Positions 29,958 through 38,988 of a DNA stretch of 64,000 nt are shown here, one piece after another (the first letter of the stretch is position 1; each line of letters starts with the position of its first letter). The notes under the pieces are model-generated. The model did not search any database. It saw only the letters and a list, made by a program, of their open reading frames with translations, and was not told the origin of the DNA. The translations under genes and the position numbers were made by a program. This DNA is from AP-15 sp963716115 (GTDB taxonomy: Bacteria > Pseudomonadota > Alphaproteobacteria > ATCC43930 > CGMCC-115725): contig CAVQSZ010000032.1 in the NCBI GenBank assembly GCA_963716115.1, forward strand, positions 1 through 64,000. Direction: 5' to 3'.

Positions 29958-31046
29958 ATGAGGATGCGACGCCGCGAGATGCTGTTGGGCGCGGCCGCCG
30001 CAGTCGCGGCTGCCGGGACTCCGCCGGCGCCGGCGATCGCGCAAGGCGTCAAAGAGCTCAAGCTGGTGACCAGCTATCCGGAGAACTCTCCCGGGATGCA
30101 GACCAGCGCCGAGCGATTGGCGCAATCGATCGCCGTATTGTCGGACGGGCGTCTCAAGGTTACCGTCTATCCGGACGGCAGTCTCGTCCACGCTTTCGAG
30201 GTCTTCGATGCGGTCGCCTCCGGCGTCGCCGACATGTATCACACGGATGAAGCTTATTTCGAGAGCAAGGCCCCAGCGCTGAATTTCTTTGCTGCCGTAC
30301 CTTATGGTTTTACCGCCGACGAGCTGTGCTCGTGGATCTATTTCGGTGGCGGGCAGGCGTTGTGGGACGAGGTCGACGGACAGTTCAACATCAAGCCTTT
30401 GATGGCCTGCAACAGCGGCGTCCAGATGGGCGGGTGGTTCAACAAGGAGGTCGACAGCCCGAAGGACTTCAAGGGCCTGCGCTATCGGATGCCGGAGCTC
30501 GGCGCCGAGGTTCTTCGACGGATGGGCGCCACCGTCGTGACGACCCCCGGCGGCGAGATCGCGACAGCGCTTAAATCCGGCGCCATCGATGCCGCCGAGT
30601 GGATCGGCCCCTGGATGGACATGAATCTCGGGCTCCAGAAGGTTTCCGATTTTTATTATTACCCGGGCTTCCACGAGCCCGGCACGAACTTTACGCTCGG
30701 CATCAACAGGTCGCTGTGGGACGGGCTGTCGGCGTCCGAGAAAGCGCTGATCGAGGCTGCCGCACAGGCCGAAGTCACTCGATCGCTGGCTCAGTTCAAT
30801 TTCGAAAATGTCAAGTCGCTCAAGCTGCTGCGGGCTGACAACCGGGTCAAGATACGGCGTTTCAACGACCAGCTGATCAAGACGCTCGGCAGGCTCAGCA
30901 AAGGGGTCCTCGCAGATACGGCCGCCAAGGATCCGCTGACCCGCAAGGTCTATGACAGCTACATGTCATTTCTCGCCGGTGTGATGGATTGGGGGGAGCT
31001 GTCGGAAACCGGCTACCGCGACACCCGCCGGCTCGCGCTGAGCTGA
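29958..31046 (+). CDS. TRAP transporter solute-binding protein DctP, copy 2
   Basis: This intact 362-residue paralog lies 12 bases after copy 1 and resembles it over its whole length. The signal is twin-arginine-like (MRMRRREMLLGAAAAVAAAG, then APAIAQ). The ligand-pocket region (YRMPELGAEVLRRMGATVVT, TPGGEIATALKSGAIDAAEW, FYYYPGFHEPGTNFTLGINR) is nearly the same, while the residues around GADMYH/EAYFESKAPALNFF differ from copy 1 (DYYFAEGKSPALYFF). The two may therefore bind different ligands. AAGGAGACGGAG before the ATG is a good ribosome-binding site. The tandem arrangement indicates duplication. Confidence 0.93.
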   Translation: MRMRRREMLLGAAAAVAAAGTPPAPAIAQGVKELKLVTSYPENSPGMQTSAERLAQSIAVLSDGRLKVTVYPDGSLVHAFEVFDAVASGVADMYHTDEAYFESKAPALNFFAAVPYGFTADELCSWIYFGGGQALWDEVDGQFNIKPLMACNSGVQMGGWFNKEVDSPKDFKGLRYRMPELGAEVLRRMGATVVTTPGGEIATALKSGAIDAAEWIGPWMDMNLGLQKVSDFYYYPGFHEPGTNFTLGINRSLWDGLSASEKALIEAAAQAEVTRSLAQFNFENVKSLKLLRADNRVKIRRFNDQLIKTLGRLSKGVLADTAAKDPLTRKVYDSYMSFLAGVMDWGELSETGYRDTRRLALS

Positions 31047-31104
31047 TGTCAGGGGTGCCGATTTTGCGAGGCATCCGCCGCGGATAATACTGCCGAAGCT
31101 TGTT

Positions 31105-31441
31105 TCACACGATCCGTCCGTCGATCACCGCTTCCGGCGAGCCGCTCTCGATCTCGACGACCCAGAGGTCGGGGTCGCGGCGGCGCTGGCGGGCGATATA
31201 GGCATCGGCGTCGGCCTCGGCGACCGGGCTCGGGGCCGGTCGCGCGCATCCAGACGAGCGCGCCGTCGGTGGCGCGCGCCTGCGCCAGCACGGCGAGCCG
31301 AGCATCGCGGCCGCTGAGCTTGACGAGGACGGCGCCCGCGTCGCCGTCGCCGCGGGCCGTCACCGCGACCCCGATCGCAGCGAGGTCGCAGCGCCGGATC
31401 AGCGCCTTGACCCACAACCCGGTCTTCAGCCTCGCTTCCAT
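31105..31441 (-). CDS. DUF1491 family protein (one frameshift)
   Basis: This protein of about 111 residues begins MEARLKTGLWVKALIRRCDL and contains GDGDAGAVLVKLSGRD, WMRATGPEP and, after the break, EADADAYIARQRRRDPDLWV, the typical DUF1491 ending. One extra base in a G/C run near 31227 splits the frame. The function is unknown. It starts 5 bases after the stop of the ChvG-like kinase and is probably translated from the same mRNA. Confidence 0.8.
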
Positions 31442-31446
31442 CCGGC

Positions 31447-33018
31447 TCAGCCGCGAGCCGGCGCGAGCGGCAGGCGGATGTGCGCGGTCAGTCCGTGCGG
31501 CGCCCGGTTCTCGGCCTCGATCGTGCCGCCCATCGCCTCGACGTTGCGCCGCGCGATCGACAGGCCGATCCCGAAATAGGTCGTGCCGGCGTCGCTGGCG
31601 GCTTCCTCGCGCCGTTCCGAATAATAGCGGTCGAAGATGCGCTCGAGCTGCGCCTCGGGGACGCCGGGGCCGTGGTCGGAGACGGTCAGGTGGGCGAACC
31701 GCCCATCGCGGGTCAGATGGATCACGATCTCGCAGCCGGGCGGCGAGAACGAGGCGGCGTTGTCGATCAGGTTTTCGAGCACGGTCTCGATCATCTCCTC
31801 GCTGCCCAGCACAAAGAGGCCGGGCAGCAGATCGGCGGTGATCGTCAGGTCGCGGCTGGCCAGCACGATCGTCAGGTCGCGGCTGGCCAGCATGTCGGAA
31901 CGGTTCTGGATCAGCCGGCCGACGACCCGGCCGAGATCGACCGGGACCCGCGGCTTGGCCAAGAGGTCGGCGGTCGCCTCGTCGAGCCGGCGGGCCGAGG
32001 CGACCAGCCCGTCGAGCCGGTCGACCGCGTGCTCGACGACGCCGAAGGCGCGCTGGGCGCGCTGATTGTCCTCCGGCAGGGCGCGCTTCAAGGGCTCCAG
32101 CGACTGGCGAATCACCGCGATCGGGGTCTTGAAGGCATGCGCGTTGTCTTCCGCGGTGCGGCGGATGTCGGCCGCCGACCGGTTGAGCGCGTCGACCATG
32201 CGGTCGAACTCGGCCGCGACGTCGGTCAATTCGGGCAGGCCGTCGCGGCCGCCGAACGACCCGGCGTCCGGCCCCTCGTCGCGGATCCGCCGCGCCCGCC
32301 GGGCAAATCGGCTCAACCCGCCGCGCACGCTGAACAGGGTCGAGAAGGTCAGCACCGCCATCGCGAGATAAATCAGCGCCGCGATCCGCACCGTCGGCGT
32401 CGCCCAATAAGGCTGGCCGAGATGCGCCGAAGGGAAGGCGTCGCCGGAAAACGAGGCGACCACCGCCCAGCAGCCGGCCGGCGTCGACAGCGGCGTCACC
32501 GCGGTGACGATCTCGGCGCCCCCGGTCGGACGGTGATAGATCAGCGAGAACGGCATCTCCTCGCGGCAGTTCTCGGCGAGGCGGTCGAGCACGCCCTGCT
32601 GCGCCAGGGTCTCCCGCTCCGCCTGAAGATTGCTCTGCTCGACCGCCGGCCAGGACGCCACATAATAGAACCCCTCGGCGCCGGGCTCGGCCGCCGTCGG
32701 CGACAGCAGCAGCTTGATCGTCGTCACCTCCCCGGCGAACCGGGCGAGATAGCGCCCGAGCTCGGGCAGCGAGCCGGTGTCGGCGGTTTCGAGCAGCGGC
32801 AGCAGCGATTGGGTGATGACCCGGCCTTCGTCGCGCACGCTGCGGAGCAGGAACTCCTGGCTCTGCTCGTAGGCGGTCCGGAACTGGATATAAAGGAACA
32901 CCGGGACCAGCAGGAAAATGACCGCGAGCAAGCCGATCTTGGCGCTGAGCGACCACGCCCAGCGGATCCGGCGCCGCGTTTCACTGCTGCGCGGTCCAGC
33001 GGTATCCGAAGCCGGCAT
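31447..33018 (-). CDS. Sensor histidine kinase, ChvG-like
   Basis: The 523-residue membrane kinase has segments at about residues 22-42 (IGLLAVIFLLVPVFLYIQF) and 225-245 (IAALIYLAMAVLTFSTLFSV) around a periplasmic domain, then a HAMP-like linker. The phospho-acceptor region is ENAHAFKTPIAVIRQSLEPL, with the His in the HAFKTPIA form seen in ChvG-related kinases, and the ATPase domain has ENLIDNAASFSPPG, DHGPGVPE and TTYFGIGLSIARRNVEAMGG. The start at 33018 overlaps the OmpR-type regulator by 38 bases; a GTG or ATG further upstream is possible. A 27-base tandem duplication lies inside the gene at 31839-31892. Confidence 0.9.
   Translation of the reverse strand: MPASDTAGPRSSETRRRIRWAWSLSAKIGLLAVIFLLVPVFLYIQFRTAYEQSQEFLLRSVRDEGRVITQSLLPLLETADTGSLPELGRYLARFAGEVTTIKLLLSPTAAEPGAEGFYYVASWPAVEQSNLQAERETLAQQGVLDRLAENCREEMPFSLIYHRPTGGAEIVTAVTPLSTPAGCWAVVASFSGDAFPSAHLGQPYWATPTVRIAALIYLAMAVLTFSTLFSVRGGLSRFARRARRIRDEGPDAGSFGGRDGLPELTDVAAEFDRMVDALNRSAADIRRTAEDNAHAFKTPIAVIRQSLEPLKRALPEDNQRAQRAFGVVEHAVDRLDGLVASARRLDEATADLLAKPRVPVDLGRVVGRLIQNRSDMLASRDLTIVLASRDLTITADLLPGLFVLGSEEMIETVLENLIDNAASFSPPGCEIVIHLTRDGRFAHLTVSDHGPGVPEAQLERIFDRYYSERREEAASDAGTTYFGIGLSIARRNVEAMGGTIEAENRAPHGLTAHIRLPLAPARG
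31839..31892 (-). repeat. In-frame 27-base tandem duplication inside the kinase gene
   Basis: The 27-base unit occurs at 31839-31865 and 31866-31892 with one mismatch in the last base. It codes for LASRDLTI followed by one more residue (V or T), giving MLASRDLTIVLASRDLTITA just before the ATPase domain. The frame is kept. Confidence 0.9.
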
Positions 33019-33700
33019 AGTTTTCGATGTGGTCGAAATCGGGGTCGCCTTCGCGGAACTTCTTGCGTATGCGCTTGATGAAGGTACGGACATTGGCGCG
33101 ATACCCCTCCGACCCGTGTCCGGCGATGAAGTCCTTGCCGTGGACGAGATCGTAGATCTCGCGATAGCCGACGTCCTGCCCGGCCTTTTCGGCGAGCAGA
33201 GCCAAGATCTTGAACTCCGTCAAGGTCAGCTCGACGGCGGCCCCGGCCCACAACGCGCGGTGGGTGTCGAAACGCAGCTCGAGCCGCCCGAGCTGGAGCG
33301 CGTCCGCCCGCGGCGGGTCGGGGTCGCCCGCCGGCCGCGCCCCTTCGGCGATCAGCTGCAGACGGCGCAGCAGGATCGTCAGGCGGCGGGACTTGTCGAT
33401 GAAATCGACCGCCCCGCCGGCGAGCGCTGCTTCCTCGTAGATGTCGTCGGAAAACACGGTCAGGAAGATCACCGGGATCGCGACGCCGGACCGGCGCAGC
33501 CGCCGCAGCACCTCGAGCCCGGTCATCCCCGGCATGCGCCAGTCGAGCAGCATCACATCGGCGCCGCCGCCGTTTTCGAGAAAGTCGAGCACCTCGCCGC
33601 CATTGCCGAAGCTGGTCACCTGATGTCCTTCGTCGATCAGGTTGAGGCCGAGCGACTCGCGGAACAGATCGTCGTCGTCGACGAGAAGAATATGCGGCAT
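32981..33700 (-). CDS. OmpR-type response regulator
   Basis: This 239-residue regulator has a receiver domain (LLVDDDDLFRESLGLNLIDE, phospho-Asp in VMLLDWRMPGMTGLEVLRRL, Lys in AVDFIDKSRRL) and a C-terminal winged helix (VELTLTEFKILALLAEKAGQ, YRANVRTFIKRIRKKFREGD, IENYAGFGYRW). It is a ChvI-like DNA-binding partner of the kinase that overlaps its 3' end. Both genes and DUF1491 form one operon on the minus strand. Confidence 0.94.
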   Translation of the reverse strand: MPHILLVDDDDLFRESLGLNLIDEGHQVTSFGNGGEVLDFLENGGGADVMLLDWRMPGMTGLEVLRRLRRSGVAIPVIFLTVFSDDIYEEAALAGGAVDFIDKSRRLTILLRRLQLIAEGARPAGDPDPPRADALQLGRLELRFDTHRALWAGAAVELTLTEFKILALLAEKAGQDVGYREIYDLVHGKDFIAGHGSEGYRANVRTFIKRIRKKFREGDPDFDHIENYAGFGYRWTAQQ

Positions 33701-33713
33701 CGCCGGCCGGGCG

Positions 33714-34277
33714 TCAGGTTCTGCGGGTGACGACCAGGGATTTCAGGCAGTTCTGCCGCCCGGTGGGGTCGGCCGCGTCGCCGTTGAACGCGTAGTGCAA
33801 GGTCCGCATGTGGCCGCTGCGCAAATCGAGGTAGAAATAGAGGTCGAGCCCGCAGGTGGCGCTCCTGTACCGCCACACCGTGGCGGGCGGCTGCTCGGAC
33901 TGCTCGGCCGCGGCCCCGAACAGACGCTTGGCCGCCGCCTGGTCGAGCCCGATCAGCTCGCGCGGGGCCGGCGGCGGCTCCGCCGGGGCCGGCGGGTGCG
34001 CCGCCGCTTCGGGCTCGACGATCGCGGCGGCGGCGTCCCCGGCCTCCGGGGCGGGGCCTTCCGGCGGGACCGCGCTGTCCGACGGCGGCTCGGGCTTGTG
34101 CGCCGGGTGCGGCAGGACCCGGCGCGGGTGGAGCGGCGGCGGCAGGATGCGCACCGGCGCCACCGCCACCAGCGGCGGCGGCGGTGTTGGCGGCTCGGCG
34201 CACGACGCGAGCCCGCCGACCCCAAGGCTCATCAGCACGGGGTAGAAGAGCGAACGGCGCCACTCACCCCTCAGCAT
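33714..34277 (-). CDS. Proline-rich putative lipoprotein
   Basis: The start at 34277 gives a 187-residue protein with a lipoprotein-like signal (LMSLGVGGLASC, lipobox LASC), a proline/alanine-rich linker of about 90 residues, and a small folded C-terminal part (VWRYRSATCGLDLYFYLDLR, then RQNCLKSLV with two cysteines that may pair). A longer open frame starts at 34334. I do not know the function. The protein is probably anchored in the outer membrane or at the periplasmic face of the inner membrane, with the linker spanning the periplasm. It ends 13 bases before the regulator gene and may lead that operon. Confidence 0.65.
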   Translation of the reverse strand: MLRGEWRRSLFYPVLMSLGVGGLASCAEPPTPPPPLVAVAPVRILPPPLHPRRVLPHPAHKPEPPSDSAVPPEGPAPEAGDAAAAIVEPEAAAHPPAPAEPPPAPRELIGLDQAAAKRLFGAAAEQSEQPPATVWRYRSATCGLDLYFYLDLRSGHMRTLHYAFNGDAADPTGRQNCLKSLVVTRRT

Positions 34278-34337
34278 CGCCGCTCCGATCGCGCTCGCCC
34301 AAGTCTTCCATCCTCGCCGCGGGAGACATAGCATGAA

Positions 34338-34787
34338 TCATCGGCGCGCCAGCCGCTCGATCGCGCCGATGTCGCCGTCGCGATAGATCGCCACCAGCTG
34401 GCGGTCGTCGAGCAGGACGTAGGTCTGGTCGCCCTGATCGCAATCGAGCTGCGCCACCGGATAGCTCGGCTGCGCCAGCATCTCCGATAATTTCTTGCGC
34501 AGCTCGGGCTGCCGCGGGACGAGGTCGGTCAGGCTCTGGCGCGACTTCGTGCCGTAGTTGAAGCGGAAGACGCCGCGGCAGGCCTTGCTGTCGAGCGCCA
34601 CGCTCCGGCCGTCGGGCTCGGTCTGCACGATCGTGTCCTCGCGGATCGTGACGGCGTTGTTGTCGGCCGTGGCCCAGGCGCCGAGAAACGGGTTCGCCGG
34701 CGGGGCCGGGGCGACGCAGCCGAGCGGCGCCGACGCCAGAACCGACATCGCCAAAATACGCGCGGTGCGCCCTCGCTTCCCCGACAC
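34338..34787 (-). CDS. Putative lipoprotein of unknown function
   Basis: A GTG at 34787 with GAAGG five bases upstream gives a 149-residue protein starting VSGKRGRTARILAMSVLASA followed by PLGC, a good lipoprotein signal. An internal ATG at 34748 would shorten the signal and remove its positive charge. The mature part begins APAPPANPFLGAWATADNN and has AVTIREDTIVQTEPDG, CRGVFRFNYGT and QTYVLLDDRQLVAIYRDGD, resembling a small beta-sandwich. No family name comes to mind. The gene diverges from the tad-like genes. Confidence 0.65.
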   Translation of the reverse strand: MSGKRGRTARILAMSVLASAPLGCVAPAPPANPFLGAWATADNNAVTIREDTIVQTEPDGRSVALDSKACRGVFRFNYGTKSRQSLTDLVPRQPELRKKLSEMLAQPSYPVAQLDCDQGDQTYVLLDDRQLVAIYRDGDIGAIERLARR

Positions 34788-34911
34788 CGCCACCTTCGCC
34801 CCCTCGGCCCAAACCGCGCCAGCATACCTGAAGCCGCTCCAGTTTACAATTCGTTTACCGGGGGCGGGTAGGCTCCCCACCCTATCGGGATATAGGCAGG
34901 GATCGGTCGCG

Positions 34912-35028
34912 ATGTTCCGGCGGCTCCATGGCGACGAGAGAGGGGCGATCGGGATCCTGGCCGGCCTGACGACGGTCGGCGCGATCGGCTTTTCCGCGCT
35001 CTCGGTCGCGCGACCTCCTCCCCTCTGA
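34912..35028 (+). pseudogene. Possible truncated TadG-like N-terminus
   Basis: Translation from the ATG at 34912 gives MFRRLHGDERGAIGILAGLT and then a hydrophobic stretch ending in ALSVARPPPL. This resembles the first 30 residues of TadG-like proteins (charged lead, GA.., membrane segment) but stops where DVGRAY would follow. It may be a remnant, a very small pilin-like peptide, or another frameshift artefact. The position just upstream of tadE supports a former tad gene. Confidence 0.35.
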
Positions 35029-35110
35029 CATCGAGGATATTTCAGGGTCGGCCAGCGAAAAACGAGCTGTCGTGGCGACAGCAACGGAGAGCTTAAGCAG
35101 GGCGTTTCCC

Positions 35111-35686
35111 ATGCCGATATTTCGACGCATCGCACGCGATACACAGGGCGTCGCCGCCATCGAGATCGCGTTCCTGGGGCCGCCCTTTCTGCTGCTCCTG
35201 CTGACGATCATCGAGCTCGGCCTGACCCTCACCACCCAGTCGGTCCTTGACGGCGCGGCGCGCGACGTGGCGCGGCAGATTCGCACCGGGCAGGTCCAGT
35301 CGCAAAGCGACCCGATCACCACGTTCCAGAACCTGCTTTGCACCAAGATGAGCCCGCTGGTCACGGTCTCCGATTGCGCCGCCAAGGTCATTTTCGACGT
35401 CGCGGTCTTCCCCAGCTTCGGCGCCGTCAGCTTCACGCCATGCGAACGCAATGCCAACGACCATACCGGCGCCAAAACGCCTTGCCCGTTCACGCCCGGC
35501 GTCGGCGGCCAGATCGTCGCCGTCAAGATCAGCTATGCCCGTCCCTACATCGTTCCTTGGGTTGGAGCGTGCTTGAGCGGCGGCAGCTGCTGGACCGGCC
35601 CCAACAGCGCCGGCGGCTCCGACCCCGGCGCCGGCGTTGCGGCATTGTCGTCGACCGTAATCTTCCAGAACGAGCCCTTCACATGA
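35111..35686 (+). CDS. TadE-like pilus assembly protein
   Basis: The 191-residue protein has a short charged leader, then GVAAIEIAFLGPPFLLLLLT, the TadE pattern with Glu at position +5 after Gly and a membrane segment. The rest (GAARDVARQIRTGQVQSQSD, cysteines at CTKMS, DCAAK, PCERN, PCPF) lies outside the cytoplasm. TadE-type minor pseudopilins are processed by a prepilin peptidase and act in Tad/Flp pilus assembly. A GTG at 35072 is an alternative start. The stop overlaps the next gene by four bases (ATGA). Confidence 0.85.
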   Translation: MPIFRRIARDTQGVAAIEIAFLGPPFLLLLLTIIELGLTLTTQSVLDGAARDVARQIRTGQVQSQSDPITTFQNLLCTKMSPLVTVSDCAAKVIFDVAVFPSFGAVSFTPCERNANDHTGAKTPCPFTPGVGGQIVAVKISYARPYIVPWVGACLSGGSCWTGPNSAGGSDPGAGVAALSSTVIFQNEPFT

Positions 35687-36282
35687 TCGGGCGGCGCCGG
35701 CGAGCCGCAGGCGGCGGCATTGCGCATGACCAGTCGGGCACGGTGGCGATCGAGTTCGCGCTGATCGTTCCGCTCATGGTGACGCTGTATTTAGGCAGCT
35801 ACGAGACCGCCAACCTGACGCTCGCCTATATGAAGCTCGAAGCTTCGGCCGAGACGGCGGCCGATCTCGTCGCGCAGACGAGGGTCAACACCGTGCTCGC
35901 GAGCGCGGATTTCACCAGCATCACGACCGCTGCGACCGAGGTGCTGACGCCGCTGCCGACGAGCGACGCGCAGCTCGCGATCGCCTATGCCGCAATCACC
36001 TACAGCACCGGCTCTCCGGTCATCGACTGGCATCTCGAGGTGAACGGCGCGACCGCAATCACACTGACCGACGCGGCCGGTGTCAAAGACCTCGCGACGC
36101 TCGGCAGCGAGACCAGCGGCTCCTCCGACAGCGTGATCGTCGCCCACCTCACCTACGCCTACAGCTCACCCTTCGGCTATATCCTGAGCTCCTCATATTC
36201 GCTGAGCGAGTGGGCATTCAACCGGCCACGCTACATGAGCTGCGTCCCGACCTATTTGAACACGGGCAGCGTATGCCCGTGA
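35683..36282 (+). CDS. Second TadE-like pilus assembly protein
   Basis: This 199-residue protein starts MIGRRRRAAGGGIAHDQSGT, followed by VAIEFALIVPLMVTLYLGSY: again the G-x4-E pattern with a single membrane segment. The helical region LKLEASAETAADLVAQTR and the beta-rich C-terminus fit the TadE/TadF-like family. Its ATG overlaps the previous stop, so the two TadE proteins are translationally coupled. A TadG-like gene follows after 32 bases. No tadA/B/C or flp genes are in the window. Confidence 0.83.
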   Translation: MIGRRRRAAGGGIAHDQSGTVAIEFALIVPLMVTLYLGSYETANLTLAYMKLEASAETAADLVAQTRVNTVLASADFTSITTAATEVLTPLPTSDAQLAIAYAAITYSTGSPVIDWHLEVNGATAITLTDAAGVKDLATLGSETSGSSDSVIVAHLTYAYSSPFGYILSSSYSLSEWAFNRPRYMSCVPTYLNTGSVCP

Positions 36283-36314
36283 ACGCCGGCCGGACGTCAT
36301 AGGGAACGCGACCG

Positions 36315-38925
36315 ATGCTCCGCCCCGTAATTGCCGTAATTGCCGTCATCGCCAGCCTGCGCCGGCTCGCCGAGCGGCGCGAGGGCAGCGTTGCAATGAT
36401 CTTCGCGATTTGCGCGATCCCCATCGTCGTCGCCTCCGGCATGGCCATCGACGTCGGGCGCGCCTACGCGGTCAAGGTGCGCCTCGGCGCCGCGCTCGAC
36501 GCGGCGGCGCTGGCTATCGGATCGGAATCCAGCCGCACCCGGACCCAGATGATCGCCGATCTCCAAAGCTATTTCACCGCCAACTATCCCTCGACTGCGC
36601 TCGGCGCCGACGTCAGCGTCGCGCCGGTGCCGGCCGATGCCGATCTGACCGCGGCCACCGTCAATTTCCAGGCGCAGGCCACGGTGCCGATGACGCTGAT
36701 GCGGCTTGTCGGCGTCGACAGCATGACGGTCTCGGTCACGGCCCAGACCAAAAAGACCACGGGTCTCGAAGTCGCGGTGGTGCTCGACAACACCGGCTCG
36801 ATGCTGTGCGGCCCCAGCGACGGCGCGCCGAGCTACAGCGACTCGTTGTGCGCAGGCAGTGTTGTGGCGGCCGACACCACCTGCACGGACGCCACCAACA
36901 AAAGCCGCATCTGCATCCTCAGAAACGCCGCCACCCAGTTTGTGAACACGCTCACCAACGCGATCACCGCAACGCAACAGCTCTACATCGGCATCGTCCC
37001 CTATGTGACGACGGTCAACGTCGGCAACAGCTTGTGCGCCAGCGCCACCAGCTGCAGCCACATCACCGCCGAGCCGTGAGCGGCGATTTTACCGACCTGC
37101 GCGGCAATATCATGCCGGTCACCCCGATCACCGGCAATACGACCAACGGCAGCAGCACGATCTCGAGCGTCTCGATGCTTACGCCGAGCGGCTCGGTTTC
37201 AGGTACTGCCGCCATTCAGGCGGGGATGTACATATACGGGCACGGCATTCCGAGCTCCGCGACGGTCAGCAGCGTCAGCAGCTCGTCGCATCACGATTTC
37301 CTCGAATGCGACGCGGACCTTCACCGGCAACTCGCTGGCGGTCGGCCCCGCCAGCGGCGCCCCCAGCACCCCTTTCACGGACCCGACGACGTTTACGACC
37401 ACGGGAAGCTGGACCAACGGCAGCAAGACGTTGAGCGTCGCCAGCGCCAGCGGGATCGTGGCCGGAATGGTTGTGACGAGCAGCAGCAGCGGCATCCCCA
37501 CCGCCACCGCCACCACCGTCTCGTCGATAACCGGGACGACGGTCACGCTGTCGGCCAACGCGACCGCGACGCAGACCAGCAAATCGGTCGTCTTCAGCCT
37601 GGCCGGCAGCACGACGAGCGGCAGCACGACGATCAGCAGCCTCAGGGGAACCCCCGCCAGCCTCAACAGCATCGTGGTTGGCATGGCCATCAGCGGAACC
37701 GGAATCCCCGCCAATGCCTATGTCACCGGTACGACTGGGAGCCCGCCTTCCTCTCTCACCATTTCGGCCGCCGTGACGACGACGAAGGCCGGCGATATCA
37801 TAACGTTAACCAATCTCGGGGCTAGCACGACGAGCGGGTCGACGACAGTCTCGAACGTTTCCTTCTCGACGACGGTCCCGACAGTCGGGCAGGTGATCGT
37901 CGGCAACGGCATCCCAGCGAACACGACGATAACCGCCGCGCCCAGCACGGCAGCTCAATACGCGGCCGGCACAGGCTCGCTTACGATCTCCCAAAGCGCC
38001 ACGACGCCAAGCAATTTCTCCAGCGCAACGGGCACCTGCTGCAACACCACGCTGATTGCGTTCACGCCGCTCACCTACGACACGACCAGCACCAACACCA
38101 CGTCGAACTGGATGGGCTGCGTCGTCGAGCCGACCAGCTCGGGTGAAAACAGCAGCGTCAGCGGCGTGCTCAACTCGGCGGTCGACCGATCCCGATTACA
38201 CCGAGCCGGCCAGCTGGCCGAGCTGGTACCCGTTGTGGTGGGCGCCCAGCTCCAACAACTCCTGGACCACGGCGACCGTCAAGGCCCAGAGCAGCACGAC
38301 CGAAACCCAGGGTGCGGTGGTCGCGAAATGGGGCAGCTTCACCGGCCCCAACCAGGGCTGCCCGGCGCCGCTTCTGCCGCTGACCGACGTGACCTCCTCC
38401 TCGGGCAAGACCCAGGTCCTCAACACCATCAGCAGCATGTGGCCGCGCGACGCCGGCGGCACTCAGGTCCATGTCGGCATGATCTGGGGGTGGCGCGTCC
38501 TTTCGCCCAATGGCCCGTTCACGCCGACCGACGGTCATCCGCTGAGCTACAGCGACGCCACCACCACGGGGTGGAAAAAGGCCATCGTCTTGATGACCGA
38601 CGGCGCCGAGGAATGGCCGTCATCGACGCATATGACCGGTCTCGGCTTCCTCGCCGACGGCAAGATCGGCACGGCCAGCAGCACCTCGACGGCGGTGACC
38701 AATCTGGGCAGCCGCCTGGCCAGCGTCTGCAGCAACCTGGCCGCCAGCGGCAATTATATCATTTATACGATCGGGCTCGGCACCGACGGCGCCGGCAACA
38801 CCCAGCTGCAAAACTGCGCCACGACCTCGAACGGCGGTTTCTTCGAGGCCGCGACTACAGGCAGCCTGCAGAAGGTCTTCGACGACATCGCAAAGTCGCT
38901 GATCGCTCTGCGCCTCAGCCAATAG
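36315..38925 (+). CDS. TadG-like VWA protein with a Ser/Thr-rich repeat insertion (three frameshifts)
   Basis: The protein has about 869 residues after correction. The N-terminus is TadG-like: REGSVAMIFAICAIPIVVAS, then AIDVGRAYAVKVRLGAALDA. The von Willebrand domain starts at VAVVLDNTGSM (MIDAS DxTGS, about residue 155) and runs to LYIGIVPYVTTVNVG. About 300 residues of repeats interrupt it (37130-38010), and it resumes with WMGCVVEP, GMIWGWRVLSPNGPF and KKAIVLMTDGAEEW, ending in a helix (LQKVFDDIAKSLIALRLSQ). The frame breaks at about 37076 (base missing), 37290 and 38189 (extra base each). It is presumably surface-exposed and anchored in the inner membrane; a role in adhesion or pilus-associated binding is inference. 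Confidence 0.78.
37130..38010 (+). repeat. Four degenerate Ser/Thr/Gly-rich repeats inside the VWA domain
   Basis: Each unit of about 60-75 codons follows the pattern (T)xGSxTxSS...GMxIxGxGIPxxxxV...LTIS. Units start near 37132 (TTNGSSTISS), 37399 (WTNGSKTLSV), 37602 (TTSGSTTISSLRG) and 37819 (TTSGSTTVSNVS). Such repeats are known from adhesins and phage tail proteins. Confidence 0.75.
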
Positions 38926-38927
38926 AC

Positions 38928-38946
38928 GCGGGTCGGCGCGACCCGC
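38928..38946. terminator. Possible bidirectional hairpin between convergent genes
   Basis: GCGGGTCG-GCG-CGACCCGC forms a perfect 8-base stem with a 3-base loop, two bases after the tadG stop and 42 bases from the greA stop. No U-run follows, so it is not a classical intrinsic terminator. Confidence 0.45.
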
Positions 38947-38988
38947 TGTCCGCCGCCTGCTTCCCGAACAGCCCGTCCTGACCGCCGC

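Noticed and set aside
29881..30250. A longer C-terminus for the first DctP, running to 30250
   Set aside because: It results from one extra base at 29881 and overlaps the second DctP in another frame; the normal DctP ending is present in the correct frame up to 29945.
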